Positions 9,534 to 16,872 of a stretch of 24,612 bases of DNA are shown here, piece by piece. Source of the DNA: Victivallales bacterium (lineage in GTDB: Bacteria > Verrucomicrobiota > Lentisphaeria > Oligosphaerales > Oligosphaeraceae); contig CAAGGB010000258.1 in the NCBI GenBank assembly GCA_900769285.1, positions 1-24,612 on the forward strand, given 5' to 3'. The translations under genes and the position numbers were made by a program. Within the stretch, counting starts at the first letter, position 1, and the number at the start of each line of letters is the position of its first letter. Under the pieces are notes generated by a model that was not told the DNA's origin, searched no databases, and saw only the letters and a program-made list of their open reading frames with translations.

Positions 9534-11222
9534 TCAACTGACGCGTTGGCGCTCCCTAAGCACCTCCACGGCACAGTGGTGCGTTTTGGACGGGTCGTCC
9601 TTCCGGTAGGAGATGCCCACAGCAAGAATGCGCCCAGTATACTCCCTTCTTTCTCCCAGCCGGCCTTCCAGCCTCAAGGCATAGTGGCGCTCCCTGATTT
9701 GCCTAATCGCATTTTCTGGCGTGTCATTGACCTTCAGCTCAAGGATACTCGCATCATCATGCCTCTGAATGGGATACAGGATAAAGTCCGCATAGCCCGT
9801 GCCTGCCTTCTCCTCCCGTTCGATATGATAGGTGTCCCGAGCCTTCAGATAGGCAATCTTCACGACGGAGGCCAGCTCCTCCTCATGGCTATAGGCCAAG
9901 AGCTGGCTTTCCGTGTGATGGATATGCTGCAGGATGTCCGCCATGGTCTTGGTGTCGCCCTCCTTGGTTGCCTGAAGCATTCTCTCTGAGGCTCTTAGCA
10001 GTTCGCAGACATTGCCCAGCGACCGTTCCCGCCGGATCATCTGCTCGAATTGCAGCAGCAGTTCCCGATTGGGAATGGCGACGCAGCCATCCTGATAGTT
10101 CAGGAAACCGTAGACGACCATCGCGGAGAAGATTTCCTGCTTGGTCCTGAGGAGCATGGATGTGGCCGCGTACTCGTGTATGGCAGTGGGCACGGGGATA
10201 TCGGCCAGGAGCTTGCCGAGGTCATCCTGGACTTCCGCGACATTCTCACGAATATAGAAGAACAGCTCGTCGTAGGGGCCGGAGCTGGTCCAGTAGTTGC
10301 CGAGATTGTTGTTCTCCAGCGCCAGCACCACGGAGCGCGGATTGTAGAGTCGCTGTCCTGACTTGGTGACATAGCCATCATACCAGAGCCGGAGACCTTC
10401 GCGAGTCACGTTTCGCCGTTCGGGATTGAACTCGATATAACGCTCGTACAGGGTATCGACCTCATGGTCCAGAAAGCCGAAATAGTCACTGAAGCGCTCC
10501 TCGCCAGCCATGGAGTATTCGCAGAACATATTGAGCTCCGAGCCGCTGGAATACTTGGCGATGGGCAGGATGCCGGTCAGGTAGGCCATCTCGACATAGG
10601 CCTTGTCCTTCAGCAGATTGCTGAGGAAACGGGTGTAGTCCCTCTTGTCCGCCTCCGTGGCGTAGTCCTGATGGTACAGATAGTCCCATTCGTCCAGGAC
10701 GAAGATGAATTTCTCGCCCTGGCAGGTCTCGTACAGCTTGGCCAGTGCGTCCCACACGGCGTCCTCCGAGGAGATGGACGCCTGCGGATAGGCCGCCATC
10801 AGATCCTGGAGCAGCAGCCCATGGATGCGCCCGATGTACTGCCGATAGGAGCTGCAGCTCGCCGGCGTCTCGTTGAAGGAGATGCGAATGACGTTATGTC
10901 GGTTGATATGCGTCTCGAACCACGCATAGTCGGCTGCATGCAGCCTGGCGAACAGCCTGCGGCTGTCGACGCCCTTGCCGAAGAAGGCGGCGATCATGTT
11001 GGCCATGACGGTTTTGCCAAAGCGTCTGGGCCTGGTGATGGCCACATACTTCTGCTCGCCTGCGCCAAAGGGTGCCACGTCCCCCATGTCACCGTCAGCG
11101 TCCGACTGCTCCAGCAGCGGAATGAGCTCATTGAGAATGCGCGTCTTGTCCACAAAATAGGCATTGGCGCAATCTCTGCGGAACAGCCCGAAGGCGCTGG
11201 TGCTGTTCAGAAAAAGACCCAT
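9534..11222 (-). CDS. AAA-like ATPase / PD-(D/E)XK nuclease-superfamily protein (DUF1703 type)
   Basis: A 562-residue protein of the AAA-ATPase-like plus DUF1703 family, abundant in gut anaerobes and of unknown function. The N-terminus (FLNSTSAFGLFRRDCANAYF, then VDKTRIL) is the family start. The nucleotide-binding loop reads RPRRFGKTVMANM (about 64-76), and FVLDEWDYLY (174-183) resembles Walker B. The C-terminus carries a PD-(D/E)XK-like core: GYADFILYP (Asp near 478), then ILELKVND (Glu495, Lys497). The frame is open back to 11378, but the promoter at 11340-11368 lies inside that extension, so ATG 11222 is chosen. Its base composition is visibly less GC-biased than its neighbours, which suggests transfer. 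No partner gene is adjacent. Nuclease activity is inferred from the fold only. Confidence 0.85.
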   Translation of the reverse strand: MGLFLNSTSAFGLFRRDCANAYFVDKTRILNELIPLLEQSDADGDMGDVAPFGAGEQKYVAITRPRRFGKTVMANMIAAFFGKGVDSRRLFARLHAADYAWFETHINRHNVIRISFNETPASCSSYRQYIGRIHGLLLQDLMAAYPQASISSEDAVWDALAKLYETCQGEKFIFVLDEWDYLYHQDYATEADKRDYTRFLSNLLKDKAYVEMAYLTGILPIAKYSSGSELNMFCEYSMAGEERFSDYFGFLDHEVDTLYERYIEFNPERRNVTREGLRLWYDGYVTKSGQRLYNPRSVVLALENNNLGNYWTSSGPYDELFFYIRENVAEVQDDLGKLLADIPVPTAIHEYAATSMLLRTKQEIFSAMVVYGFLNYQDGCVAIPNRELLLQFEQMIRRERSLGNVCELLRASERMLQATKEGDTKTMADILQHIHHTESQLLAYSHEEELASVVKIAYLKARDTYHIEREEKAGTGYADFILYPIQRHDDASILELKVNDTPENAIRQIRERHYALRLEGRLGERREYTGRILAVGISYRKDDPSKTHHCAVEVLRERQRVS

Positions 11223-11264
11223 GTCTGCGATTCCGTCCCTTCTGGATGCGGCAAGGCTCAAGCG

Positions 11265-11296
11265 CGGTCCCGACGGCACCGCACCGTCGGATGGAA
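11265..11296 (+). repeat. REP-like palindrome, copy C (degenerate)
   Basis: CCGACGG (11270-11276), 7 bases, then CCGTCGG (11284-11290) form a perfect stem. The surrounding bases (TCCCGACGGCACC) match the copy at 24514-24552 in the same orientation. It lies in the transcribed leader of the DUF1703 gene, so it could fold in that mRNA about 50 bases before the start codon. Confidence 0.6.
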
Positions 11297-11339
11297 CGCC
11301 GCGGTCATACTGGTCCACCCATGCGCCCTGCTCGGATTT

Positions 11340-11368
11340 ATCATAGCATGACCCATCCGCTGTGTCAA
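11340..11368 (-). promoter_or_regulatory. Near-consensus promoter of the DUF1703 gene
   Basis: On the minus strand TTGACA (11363-11368), 17 bases, then TATGAT (11340-11345). Transcription would begin near 11333 and give a leader of about 110 bases before ATG 11222. That leader contains the palindrome at 11270-11290. Confidence 0.75.
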
Positions 11369-11409
11369 GGAAGCCCACTGGACAGAAGACGAAGCGCAGG
11401 TATGTTAGA

Positions 11410-11530
11410 GAGCGTTCGGAAAGGTCGCTGACGGGCTGGTACGACAGCCGTTTTCCGCCCGACGGCGAGGGCGTCGTCGGAACAGGCGCCCTTCGCCTCG
11501 CGACGGGGCGCGGAGGCTTTTCGAACGCTC
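11410..11530. repeat. Inverted-repeat element with REP-like core, copy A
   Basis: Terminal arms GAGCGTTCGGAAAG (11410-11423) and CTTTTCGAACGCTC (11517-11530) are inverted repeats with one mismatch over 14 bases. Inside are a small stem GGCTG/CAGCC (11434-11438 and 11445-11449) and the core 11451-11490. The reverse complement of the core matches 24514-24552 at about 36 of 40 aligned positions. No target-site duplication or transposase is visible. It could be a non-autonomous palindromic repeat or a structured transcript. Confidence 0.7.
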
Positions 11531-11593
11531 ACTATCTTATGTCGTTCTTCCACAGAGAGGGAATGACGGCGGTAACCATACACAGAGGAGTCC

Positions 11594-12700
11594 ATGAGGA
11601 TGTCAGGCGTCGAGGAAGGCCAGCGTTTCTTTGATCCGGGGCTGTCGGTCCCCAAGGTGGATGTGTCGGGGCTGAGGTGGCTGGATGCGGATGACGCGCG
11701 GTTAGCGCTGGAGGGGTTCTGGTGGCGTCGTCCCGGCGGCGCGTTCCGGCGGCTACCGCCGTCGGGCGCGGCGCGTCCGCTGCCGGCAGGCGTGGACGGA
11801 CTGGCCTGGCATCCCTCCGGCGGCTGCCTGCGCTTTCGCTCGGACTGCTCCCGCGTCGTCGTCCGCGCCAGCTTCACGTCCGCCAACCTCATCGTCCGCA
11901 TGGCCATGACCGCCATCATGGGCTTCGACCTCTACGCGGACGGCACCTGCCGTGGCGTCTCACGCTTCCGCATCGGCGAGGGCGACTTCGTGGCGGAGGT
12001 CTTCGCCCACGGCGAGCGGCGGATGCGCGACTTCACGCTGTACTTCCCCACCTATGCCCGTCTGACGTCGCTGGAGCTGGGCTTTGACGCACAGGCCCGC
12101 TTCGAGGAGCCGTGCGCCTGGCCGGACCCGCGCCCCATCGTGGCCTACGGCACCTCCATCCTGCAGGGAGCCTGCGCGAACCGTCCGGGCATGGCCTACA
12201 CGAATCTGCTGAGCCGCACCCTCGGCCGCCCCGTCCTGAACTACGGCTTCGCGGGCAACGGACGCGGCGAGGCGGTCATGGCCGAGACGCTGGCCGAGAT
12301 TGAGCGCCCTGCCCTCTATCTGCTGGACTACGACGCGAACGTCTCCCACGACCAGTTGGCGGCGACGCTGACGCCCTTCTGCCGCATCCTGCGCGCGGCG
12401 CATCCGGAGACGCCCATCCTGACGCTCTCCCGGACGCCGATGACGGAGGATCTGCCGCAGTCGCCGGAGTCGCCCTGGCCGTCCGAGCGCCTGCTGCGCT
12501 ACTGGGACATCCACCGGCAGAGCCGTGACGAGCTCCGCGCCAGCGGCGACCGGCGCGTCCACTGCCTCGACGGCTCGGGGCTCCTGGGCGCCGACTGGTG
12601 GGACTGCCTAGTCGATGGCGTCCACCTCACCGACCTGGGCTATCAGCGGCTCGTCCAGGCCATCGCGCCGGAGATACGCCGCATCCTGGGCGGCTGCTGA
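11594..12700 (+). CDS. SGNH/GDSL-type esterase with N-terminal GxDLY domain
   Basis: A hydrolase of 368 residues. The N-terminal half is a beta-sandwich with the GxDLY motif as GFDLYADG (110-117), the partner domain of the SGNH_hydro_3 group. The catalytic half starts near residue 182: nucleophile block YGTSILQG (185-192, Ser188), GFAGNGRG (218-225, oxyanion Gly/Asn), LDYDANVS (244-251), and the Asp-His block DGVHLTDLGY (341-350, Asp341, His344). Such enzymes usually remove acetyl or other acyl groups from sugars. No signal peptide is seen, so it acts in the cytoplasm. AGAGGAG lies 3 bases before ATG 11594 and 9 before ATG 11600; the latter has better spacing. It is convergent with the pseudopilin and precedes the sugar locus, but is not in one transcript with it. 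Confidence 0.87.
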   Translation: MRMSGVEEGQRFFDPGLSVPKVDVSGLRWLDADDARLALEGFWWRRPGGAFRRLPPSGAARPLPAGVDGLAWHPSGGCLRFRSDCSRVVVRASFTSANLIVRMAMTAIMGFDLYADGTCRGVSRFRIGEGDFVAEVFAHGERRMRDFTLYFPTYARLTSLELGFDAQARFEEPCAWPDPRPIVAYGTSILQGACANRPGMAYTNLLSRTLGRPVLNYGFAGNGRGEAVMAETLAEIERPALYLLDYDANVSHDQLAATLTPFCRILRAAHPETPILTLSRTPMTEDLPQSPESPWPSERLLRYWDIHRQSRDELRASGDRRVHCLDGSGLLGADWWDCLVDGVHLTDLGYQRLVQAIAPEIRRILGGC

Positions 12701-12719
12701 CTGCCACGCGGAGACGTCG

Positions 12720-13442
12720 TCAGGGCATCCACTGCTTGGCCATGCCGGCGGAGACGAACGCCTTGCACCGGTCGATGCCGTTGCGGAAGCCGCCGGCGTT
12801 GTTGGAGCCGACGTGCCCGTCGGTGTAGGCGGCGTTGGCGCGGTCGCCATGGATGAGGGCGATGCCGCCGTAGCCGTCGCAGTAGCCGTTGGCGTTCATC
12901 TGCCAGCAGCACTGTCCGGAGGAGGTGCTGCCGGTGAAGTAGGTGGTGCAGGTCATGAGGAGTGACTCGGACGGCTGCTTGTAGCCGCCCTGGAGGTAGT
13001 GGATGTCCATGTCGTTGGCCACATAGACGCTGCCGAGCGTGTCCTTCTTGCCGCCGACGTTGTTCTTGTAGTCGTTGTCCTGGTAGTAGGCGACCATGCC
13101 GTAGACGCGCCAGAAGCTGGGAGTTGACGGTGTGGCCAGCGAGGGGCAGACCCAGAACTTGTCGGACTTCTGCCAGCCGAGGACGACCATCCAGGGTGCG
13201 TAGCCGGTGCCGCCGGTGCCGTTGCGGAAGACGAAGTGGTCGGTGTTCTCCTGCGCGTACATGAGGTGGTTGAGCGAGAGCTGCTTGAGGTTGTTCACGC
13301 AGGAGATGGCGCGCGCCTTCTCGCGCGCCTTCGACAGGGCTGGCAGCAGCATCGCCGCCAGTATCGCGATGATGGCGATGACCACGAGGAGCTCAATCAG
13401 AGTGAACTGCGACACACGCGGAAGGAGGGCTTTTTTGTTCAT
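12720..13442 (-). CDS. Type II pseudopilin-like protein with H-X9-DG motif
   Basis: A 240-residue secreted or surface pseudopilin. A 12-residue basic leader (MNKKALLPRVSQ) precedes the processing site and the methylated Phe13, with Glu17 in FTLIE and the hydrophobic helix LLVVIAIIAILAAMLLPALS. SCVNNLKQL follows, as in the large Lentisphaerota/Planctomycetota paralogue families. Near the end IHGDRANAAYTDGHVG gives H198-X9-D208-G209, the prepilin-processing-associated H-X9-DG motif. The frame continues upstream to a GTG at 13520, but ATG 13442 gives the canonical leader. These proteins occur in many scattered copies per genome, usually beside carbohydrate genes, with no assembly genes nearby, as here. 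Exact role unknown. Confidence 0.92.
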   Translation of the reverse strand: MNKKALLPRVSQFTLIELLVVIAIIAILAAMLLPALSKAREKARAISCVNNLKQLSLNHLMYAQENTDHFVFRNGTGGTGYAPWMVVLGWQKSDKFWVCPSLATPSTPSFWRVYGMVAYYQDNDYKNNVGGKKDTLGSVYVANDMDIHYLQGGYKQPSESLLMTCTTYFTGSTSSGQCCWQMNANGYCDGYGGIALIHGDRANAAYTDGHVGSNNAGGFRNGIDRCKAFVSAGMAKQWMP

Positions 13443-13540
13443 GGCTGCATTGATTTGTTGGCTAGACTGGTTATTTTGTGGCTGCGGTGACAGCGCGGCC
13501 ACGTACTGGACAGACGTCACTCGTGTCCTGTCATTTCATA

Positions 13541-13569
13541 ATTATACCAAACTTTTCGCCTGAACTCAA
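13541..13569 (-). promoter_or_regulatory. Consensus-like promoter of the pseudopilin gene
   Basis: On the minus strand TTGAGT (13564-13569), 17 bases, then TATAAT (13541-13546). Transcription near 13534 would give a leader of about 90 bases before ATG 13442. The promoter lies in the divergent gap shared with the DUF5107 gene. Confidence 0.75.
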
Positions 13570-13602
13570 GAGCGGCGAGTCGAAAATTTCAAGGAGAGAG
13601 AC

Positions 13603-15552
13603 ATGTCAAGCCTAACCTTCGGCACCCGTCGGATGCCCGGCCCCAGCCTCGGCCCCGCATCGGGTTTCCCCGCGCTGCGCGAGCAGTTGCGCAGCTCCTT
13701 CTCCTCATCCCTCGACGAGGACGAGGGGCTGTTCCTCAACTACGGCCTGATGCCCGATGACCTGCCCTACACCATGCAGGACAACTACGACACCGAGCCC
13801 GGCGAACAGGTCTTCTCCACCGCCACCCTCGAGAACGAGCACCTGCTCGCCGAATTCGTCCTCGACCTCGGCGCACGCCTCTGGAGACTCTACGACAAGG
13901 ACGCCCAACGCGAACTCATCACCTGCAACGACGCCTTCCGGCCCAACAACCTCGCCATCCGCAACGCCTGGTTCGCCGGCGGCATCGAGTACAACATCGG
14001 CCGACGCGGCCACGACGAGCAGACCTGCTCCCCACGCTTCGCCGCCGAACTCCATGACGCCGACGGCACACCCGTCCTCCGCATCTACGAGTTCGACCGC
14101 GACCGCGCCATCCCCTTCCAGATGGACTTCTACCTCCCCGACGGCTCACGCTTCCTCCTCGCCCGGATGCGCGTCATGAACACCCGCGAGGAGGTCGTCC
14201 CCATGTACTGGTGGAGCAACATCGCCGTCCCCCAGACGCCCGGCGCACGCGTCGTCGTCCCCTGCCTCGACACCTACGCCAACCGCTACGACCACGGCCA
14301 TCACGCCCTCTCGCGCATCCCACTGCCCGACGGCGACGGCTTCGACGGCACCTACCCCGAGAATTTCCCCGGCGCCAAGGACTACTTCTTCCGCATCCCC
14401 GAGGAGCAGCGCAAATGGGAGGCCGTGATGCGCCGTGACGGCCAGGGCTTCCTCTTCGCCTCCACCCAGCGCCTCCAGGGACGAAAGCTCTTCGTCTGGG
14501 GCAACTGCCAGGGCGGCAAGCACTGGCAGCGCAAGCTGATGGGCGACGGCGAGGACTACCTCGAAATCCAGGGCGGCCTCGCGCACACCCAGCAGGAGTG
14601 CCTCCCCATGCCTCCGCGAACCACCTGGGAGTGGCTGGAGGCCTACGGCCCCATCGCCGCGGCGCCCGAGCGACTCTTCGGCGACTGGCCAACGGCCATC
14701 GCCGCCGTCGGCGAACAGGTCACCGCGCTCCTCCCGGACGGCTTCCTCGAAGCGGAGCTGCGCCGGACGCGCGACAGCTTCGCGCTGAAGCCCGGCGCCG
14801 TGCGCTTCAGCGGCAGCGGCTGGGGCGCCCTGGAGGAGCATCGTCTCGGTCATCGGCTGGTGGAGCACCTGGACTTCGGCGAGCCCGGCCCCGAGCAGTC
14901 CGACTGGCTTTCCCTGCTCGAACGCGGCATGATGCGCCCCGACTCCGGCCCCTCCAGCTACCTGGTGCAGGAGGAATGGCTGGCGCTCCTGAAGAAGTCG
15001 CGGAGCGTCAACTGGAAGACGGACCTCCATCTGGCGCTCATGTACTGGCGACGCAAGGACATGGAGCGCGCCCTCTCGCTGGCCGAGCTCGCCTACGCCT
15101 GGCAGCGAAACCCCTGGACCACCTATGTGCTGGCCCACCTGCGGCGGCTCGACGGACAGTCCGACCGCGCCAAGACCCTGTTCGCCGCCCTCCTCGACGA
15201 GTGCCGCGACGACGCCTCCCTCGCCAAGGACGTGCTCCGCACCCTCGTCGACATGGGCTGCGACGGCGCCGAACTCCTCGCCCTCTGCGACCGGCTCGCA
15301 CCCGAAATCCAGTCGCGACCCATGCTGCAGTACCTGCGCGCCTACGCCCTCTCGCGCATCGGACGCCTCGACGAGGCCGAGGCGCTGCTGCTGGCCGGCG
15401 GCGGCCTAGAGATACCCGACATGCGCGAGGGCGAACGCTCCGTCACCGACCTCTACGTCCACATCCAGGTCGAGCGCGCGCGCCGCGAGGGACGCGAGAT
15501 ACGCCCCAGCGACGTCAAGGTGCCCACGGCGCTGGACATCCGCATGTCCTGA
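13603..15552 (+). CDS. DUF5107-like protein with C-terminal TPR region
   Basis: A 649-residue cytoplasmic protein with no signal peptide. Residues about 55-370 resemble DUF5107, a beta-sandwich related in fold to galactose mutarotase: LENEHLLAEFVLDLGARLWR, FRPNNLAIRNAWFAGGIEYN, and PMYWWSNIAVPQTPGARVVV (typical of the family). The second half is helical with TPR-like repeats (LALMYWRRKDMERALSLAEL, PWTTYVLAHLRRLDGQSDRA). Family members sit beside glycosidases and sugar dehydrogenases, but no reaction has been assigned with certainty. AAGGAG lies 6 bases before ATG 13603. It is the first gene of a same-strand group with the oxidoreductase, 32 bases downstream, and the glycosidase. Domain assignment is from pattern recognition. 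Confidence 0.8.
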   Translation: MSSLTFGTRRMPGPSLGPASGFPALREQLRSSFSSSLDEDEGLFLNYGLMPDDLPYTMQDNYDTEPGEQVFSTATLENEHLLAEFVLDLGARLWRLYDKDAQRELITCNDAFRPNNLAIRNAWFAGGIEYNIGRRGHDEQTCSPRFAAELHDADGTPVLRIYEFDRDRAIPFQMDFYLPDGSRFLLARMRVMNTREEVVPMYWWSNIAVPQTPGARVVVPCLDTYANRYDHGHHALSRIPLPDGDGFDGTYPENFPGAKDYFFRIPEEQRKWEAVMRRDGQGFLFASTQRLQGRKLFVWGNCQGGKHWQRKLMGDGEDYLEIQGGLAHTQQECLPMPPRTTWEWLEAYGPIAAAPERLFGDWPTAIAAVGEQVTALLPDGFLEAELRRTRDSFALKPGAVRFSGSGWGALEEHRLGHRLVEHLDFGEPGPEQSDWLSLLERGMMRPDSGPSSYLVQEEWLALLKKSRSVNWKTDLHLALMYWRRKDMERALSLAELAYAWQRNPWTTYVLAHLRRLDGQSDRAKTLFAALLDECRDDASLAKDVLRTLVDMGCDGAELLALCDRLAPEIQSRPMLQYLRAYALSRIGRLDEAEALLLAGGGLEIPDMREGERSVTDLYVHIQVERARREGREIRPSDVKVPTALDIRMS

Positions 15553-15584
15553 ACCAAGACGACCACGACGACAGGGAGACCATC

Positions 15585-16823
15585 ATGTCCAGAAAGATAC
15601 GCATCTGCTTCATCGGCTGCGGGAGCTTCTGCCGCAACTTCGTGCCGCTGTTCCAGCGCCATCCGCACGTCGACTATGTGTCGGTGTGCGACCTCGTGCC
15701 CGAGCGCGCCGAGGAGTACCGGCGGCTCTTCGACGTGCCGATTGTGCCGACGTTCGAGGACGCCATCAGCGACCCGAACCTCAACGCCATCGCCATCTTC
15801 ACCCAGCGGCACCTGCACGGCCCGCTGGTCATCGCCGCCCTCAAGGCGGGCAAGAACGTCTACAGCGCCGTCCCCTGCGCCTCCACCATCGAGGAGATCT
15901 TCGAGATTGAGTCGCTCGTCCGCCAGTCCGGTCTGACCTACTCGATGGGCGAGACCGGCTACTACCGCGCCTGCGCCGTCTTCTGCCGCGAGAAGATGGC
16001 CGCCGGCGAGATGGGCGACTTCGTCTACGGCGAGGCACAGTACAACCACGACCAGCGCCACTTCCACTTCGAGAAGAACGGCGGCCCCGACTGGCGCAAG
16101 GCCGCCGGCATCCCCCCCATGCTCTACCCCACCCACTCCACCGCCATGATACTCGGCTGCCTCCCAGGCGTCTACGCCAAGAAGGTCGCCGCGTTCGGCT
16201 ACACCGAACGCTACCTCAACGACATCTTCGGCACCCACGGCGTCAACTACTGGGACAACCCCTTCATCAACACCGCCATGCTCCTCCACCTCTCCAACGA
16301 CGGCATCGCGCGCATCTCCGAAAACCGCCGCGTCGCCTTCGCCGGACCCAACTCCTACATCTCACAGTTCTACGGCACCGAGGGCGCCTACGAATTCGCC
16401 GTCGCCCACCACTACTTCTCGCACTGGAGCAAGGAGGACCGCAACAAGCTCCTCATGGAGGAGGTCACCCAGGAGCTCCTGCCCAAGAGCGTCTACGACG
16501 TCATCGGCAACCCCGACACACCCCAGCGCATCGCCGACGGAATGGGCTTCTGGGAAGCCTCACCACGCCAGCACACCGAGCGCATCCCCGCCGAAATCCG
16601 CGGCGAACGCAACGGCCACAACGGCTGCCATCACTTCATGGTCGACGACTTCTGCCAGGCCATGGCCACCGGGTACCTCTCGCCCACCAACATCTGGCAG
16701 GCCGCCCGCTTCAACCTGCCCGGGCTCGTCGCCCACCAGTCCGCCCTTCAGGGCGGCGTCCTCATGGACGTCCCCGACCTCGGAGACCCGCCCCAGGACT
16801 GGCCCGTCCTCAAGCTGGACTGA
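15585..16823 (+). CDS. Gfo/Idh/MocA-family oxidoreductase
   Basis: A 412-residue NAD(P)-dependent sugar oxidoreductase. The Rossmann fold begins IRICFIGCGSFCRNFVPLF (Gly11, Gly13), and VSVCDLVPERAEEY carries the cofactor-discriminating acid. AIFTQRHLHGPLVIAALKAG is the usual strand 4/5 region. The EKP motif, whose Lys is normally catalytic, reads AVP (residues 95-97 in NVYSAVPCAST), so this subfamily must use another residue or be non-redox. His184 in YPTHSTAMILG occupies the usual catalytic-His region. AGGGAG stands 6 bases before ATG 15585. The frame is open far upstream, but that part overlaps the DUF5107 gene and is a shadow. With its neighbours it probably acts on sugars released by the glycosidase, perhaps through a 3-keto intermediate (inference). 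Confidence 0.9.
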   Translation: MSRKIRICFIGCGSFCRNFVPLFQRHPHVDYVSVCDLVPERAEEYRRLFDVPIVPTFEDAISDPNLNAIAIFTQRHLHGPLVIAALKAGKNVYSAVPCASTIEEIFEIESLVRQSGLTYSMGETGYYRACAVFCREKMAAGEMGDFVYGEAQYNHDQRHFHFEKNGGPDWRKAAGIPPMLYPTHSTAMILGCLPGVYAKKVAAFGYTERYLNDIFGTHGVNYWDNPFINTAMLLHLSNDGIARISENRRVAFAGPNSYISQFYGTEGAYEFAVAHHYFSHWSKEDRNKLLMEEVTQELLPKSVYDVIGNPDTPQRIADGMGFWEASPRQHTERIPAEIRGERNGHNGCHHFMVDDFCQAMATGYLSPTNIWQAARFNLPGLVAHQSALQGGVLMDVPDLGDPPQDWPVLKLD

Positions 16824-16872
16824 CCGCCCCCCACACGAACCAACCGCATCCCACCCCTAGACTCTGCCAACC

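Larger units (their letters stand above)
11223..11593. other. Gene-free divergent region with promoter and repeats
   Basis: This 371-base stretch between the DUF1703 and SGNH genes holds no convincing gene. It contains the minus-strand promoter and its leader with a 7-bp palindrome, a roughly 120-base inverted-repeat element carrying a REP-like core, and the ribosome-binding site of the SGNH gene (AGAGGAG, 11584-11590). A short plus-strand frame across it has no recognisable protein character. Confidence 0.7.

Noticed and set aside
11223..11378. 52-residue N-terminal extension of the DUF1703 protein
   Set aside because: It contains the gene's own promoter, and homologues begin near MGLFLNS.
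11410..11530. Complete insertion sequence
   Set aside because: Terminal inverted repeats exist but the interior encodes no transposase and no target duplication is seen.
14598..15584. N-terminal extension of the oxidoreductase frame
   Set aside because: Overlaps the well-supported DUF5107 gene and is Arg/Pro-rich; AGGGAG and the Rossmann start fix ATG 15585.
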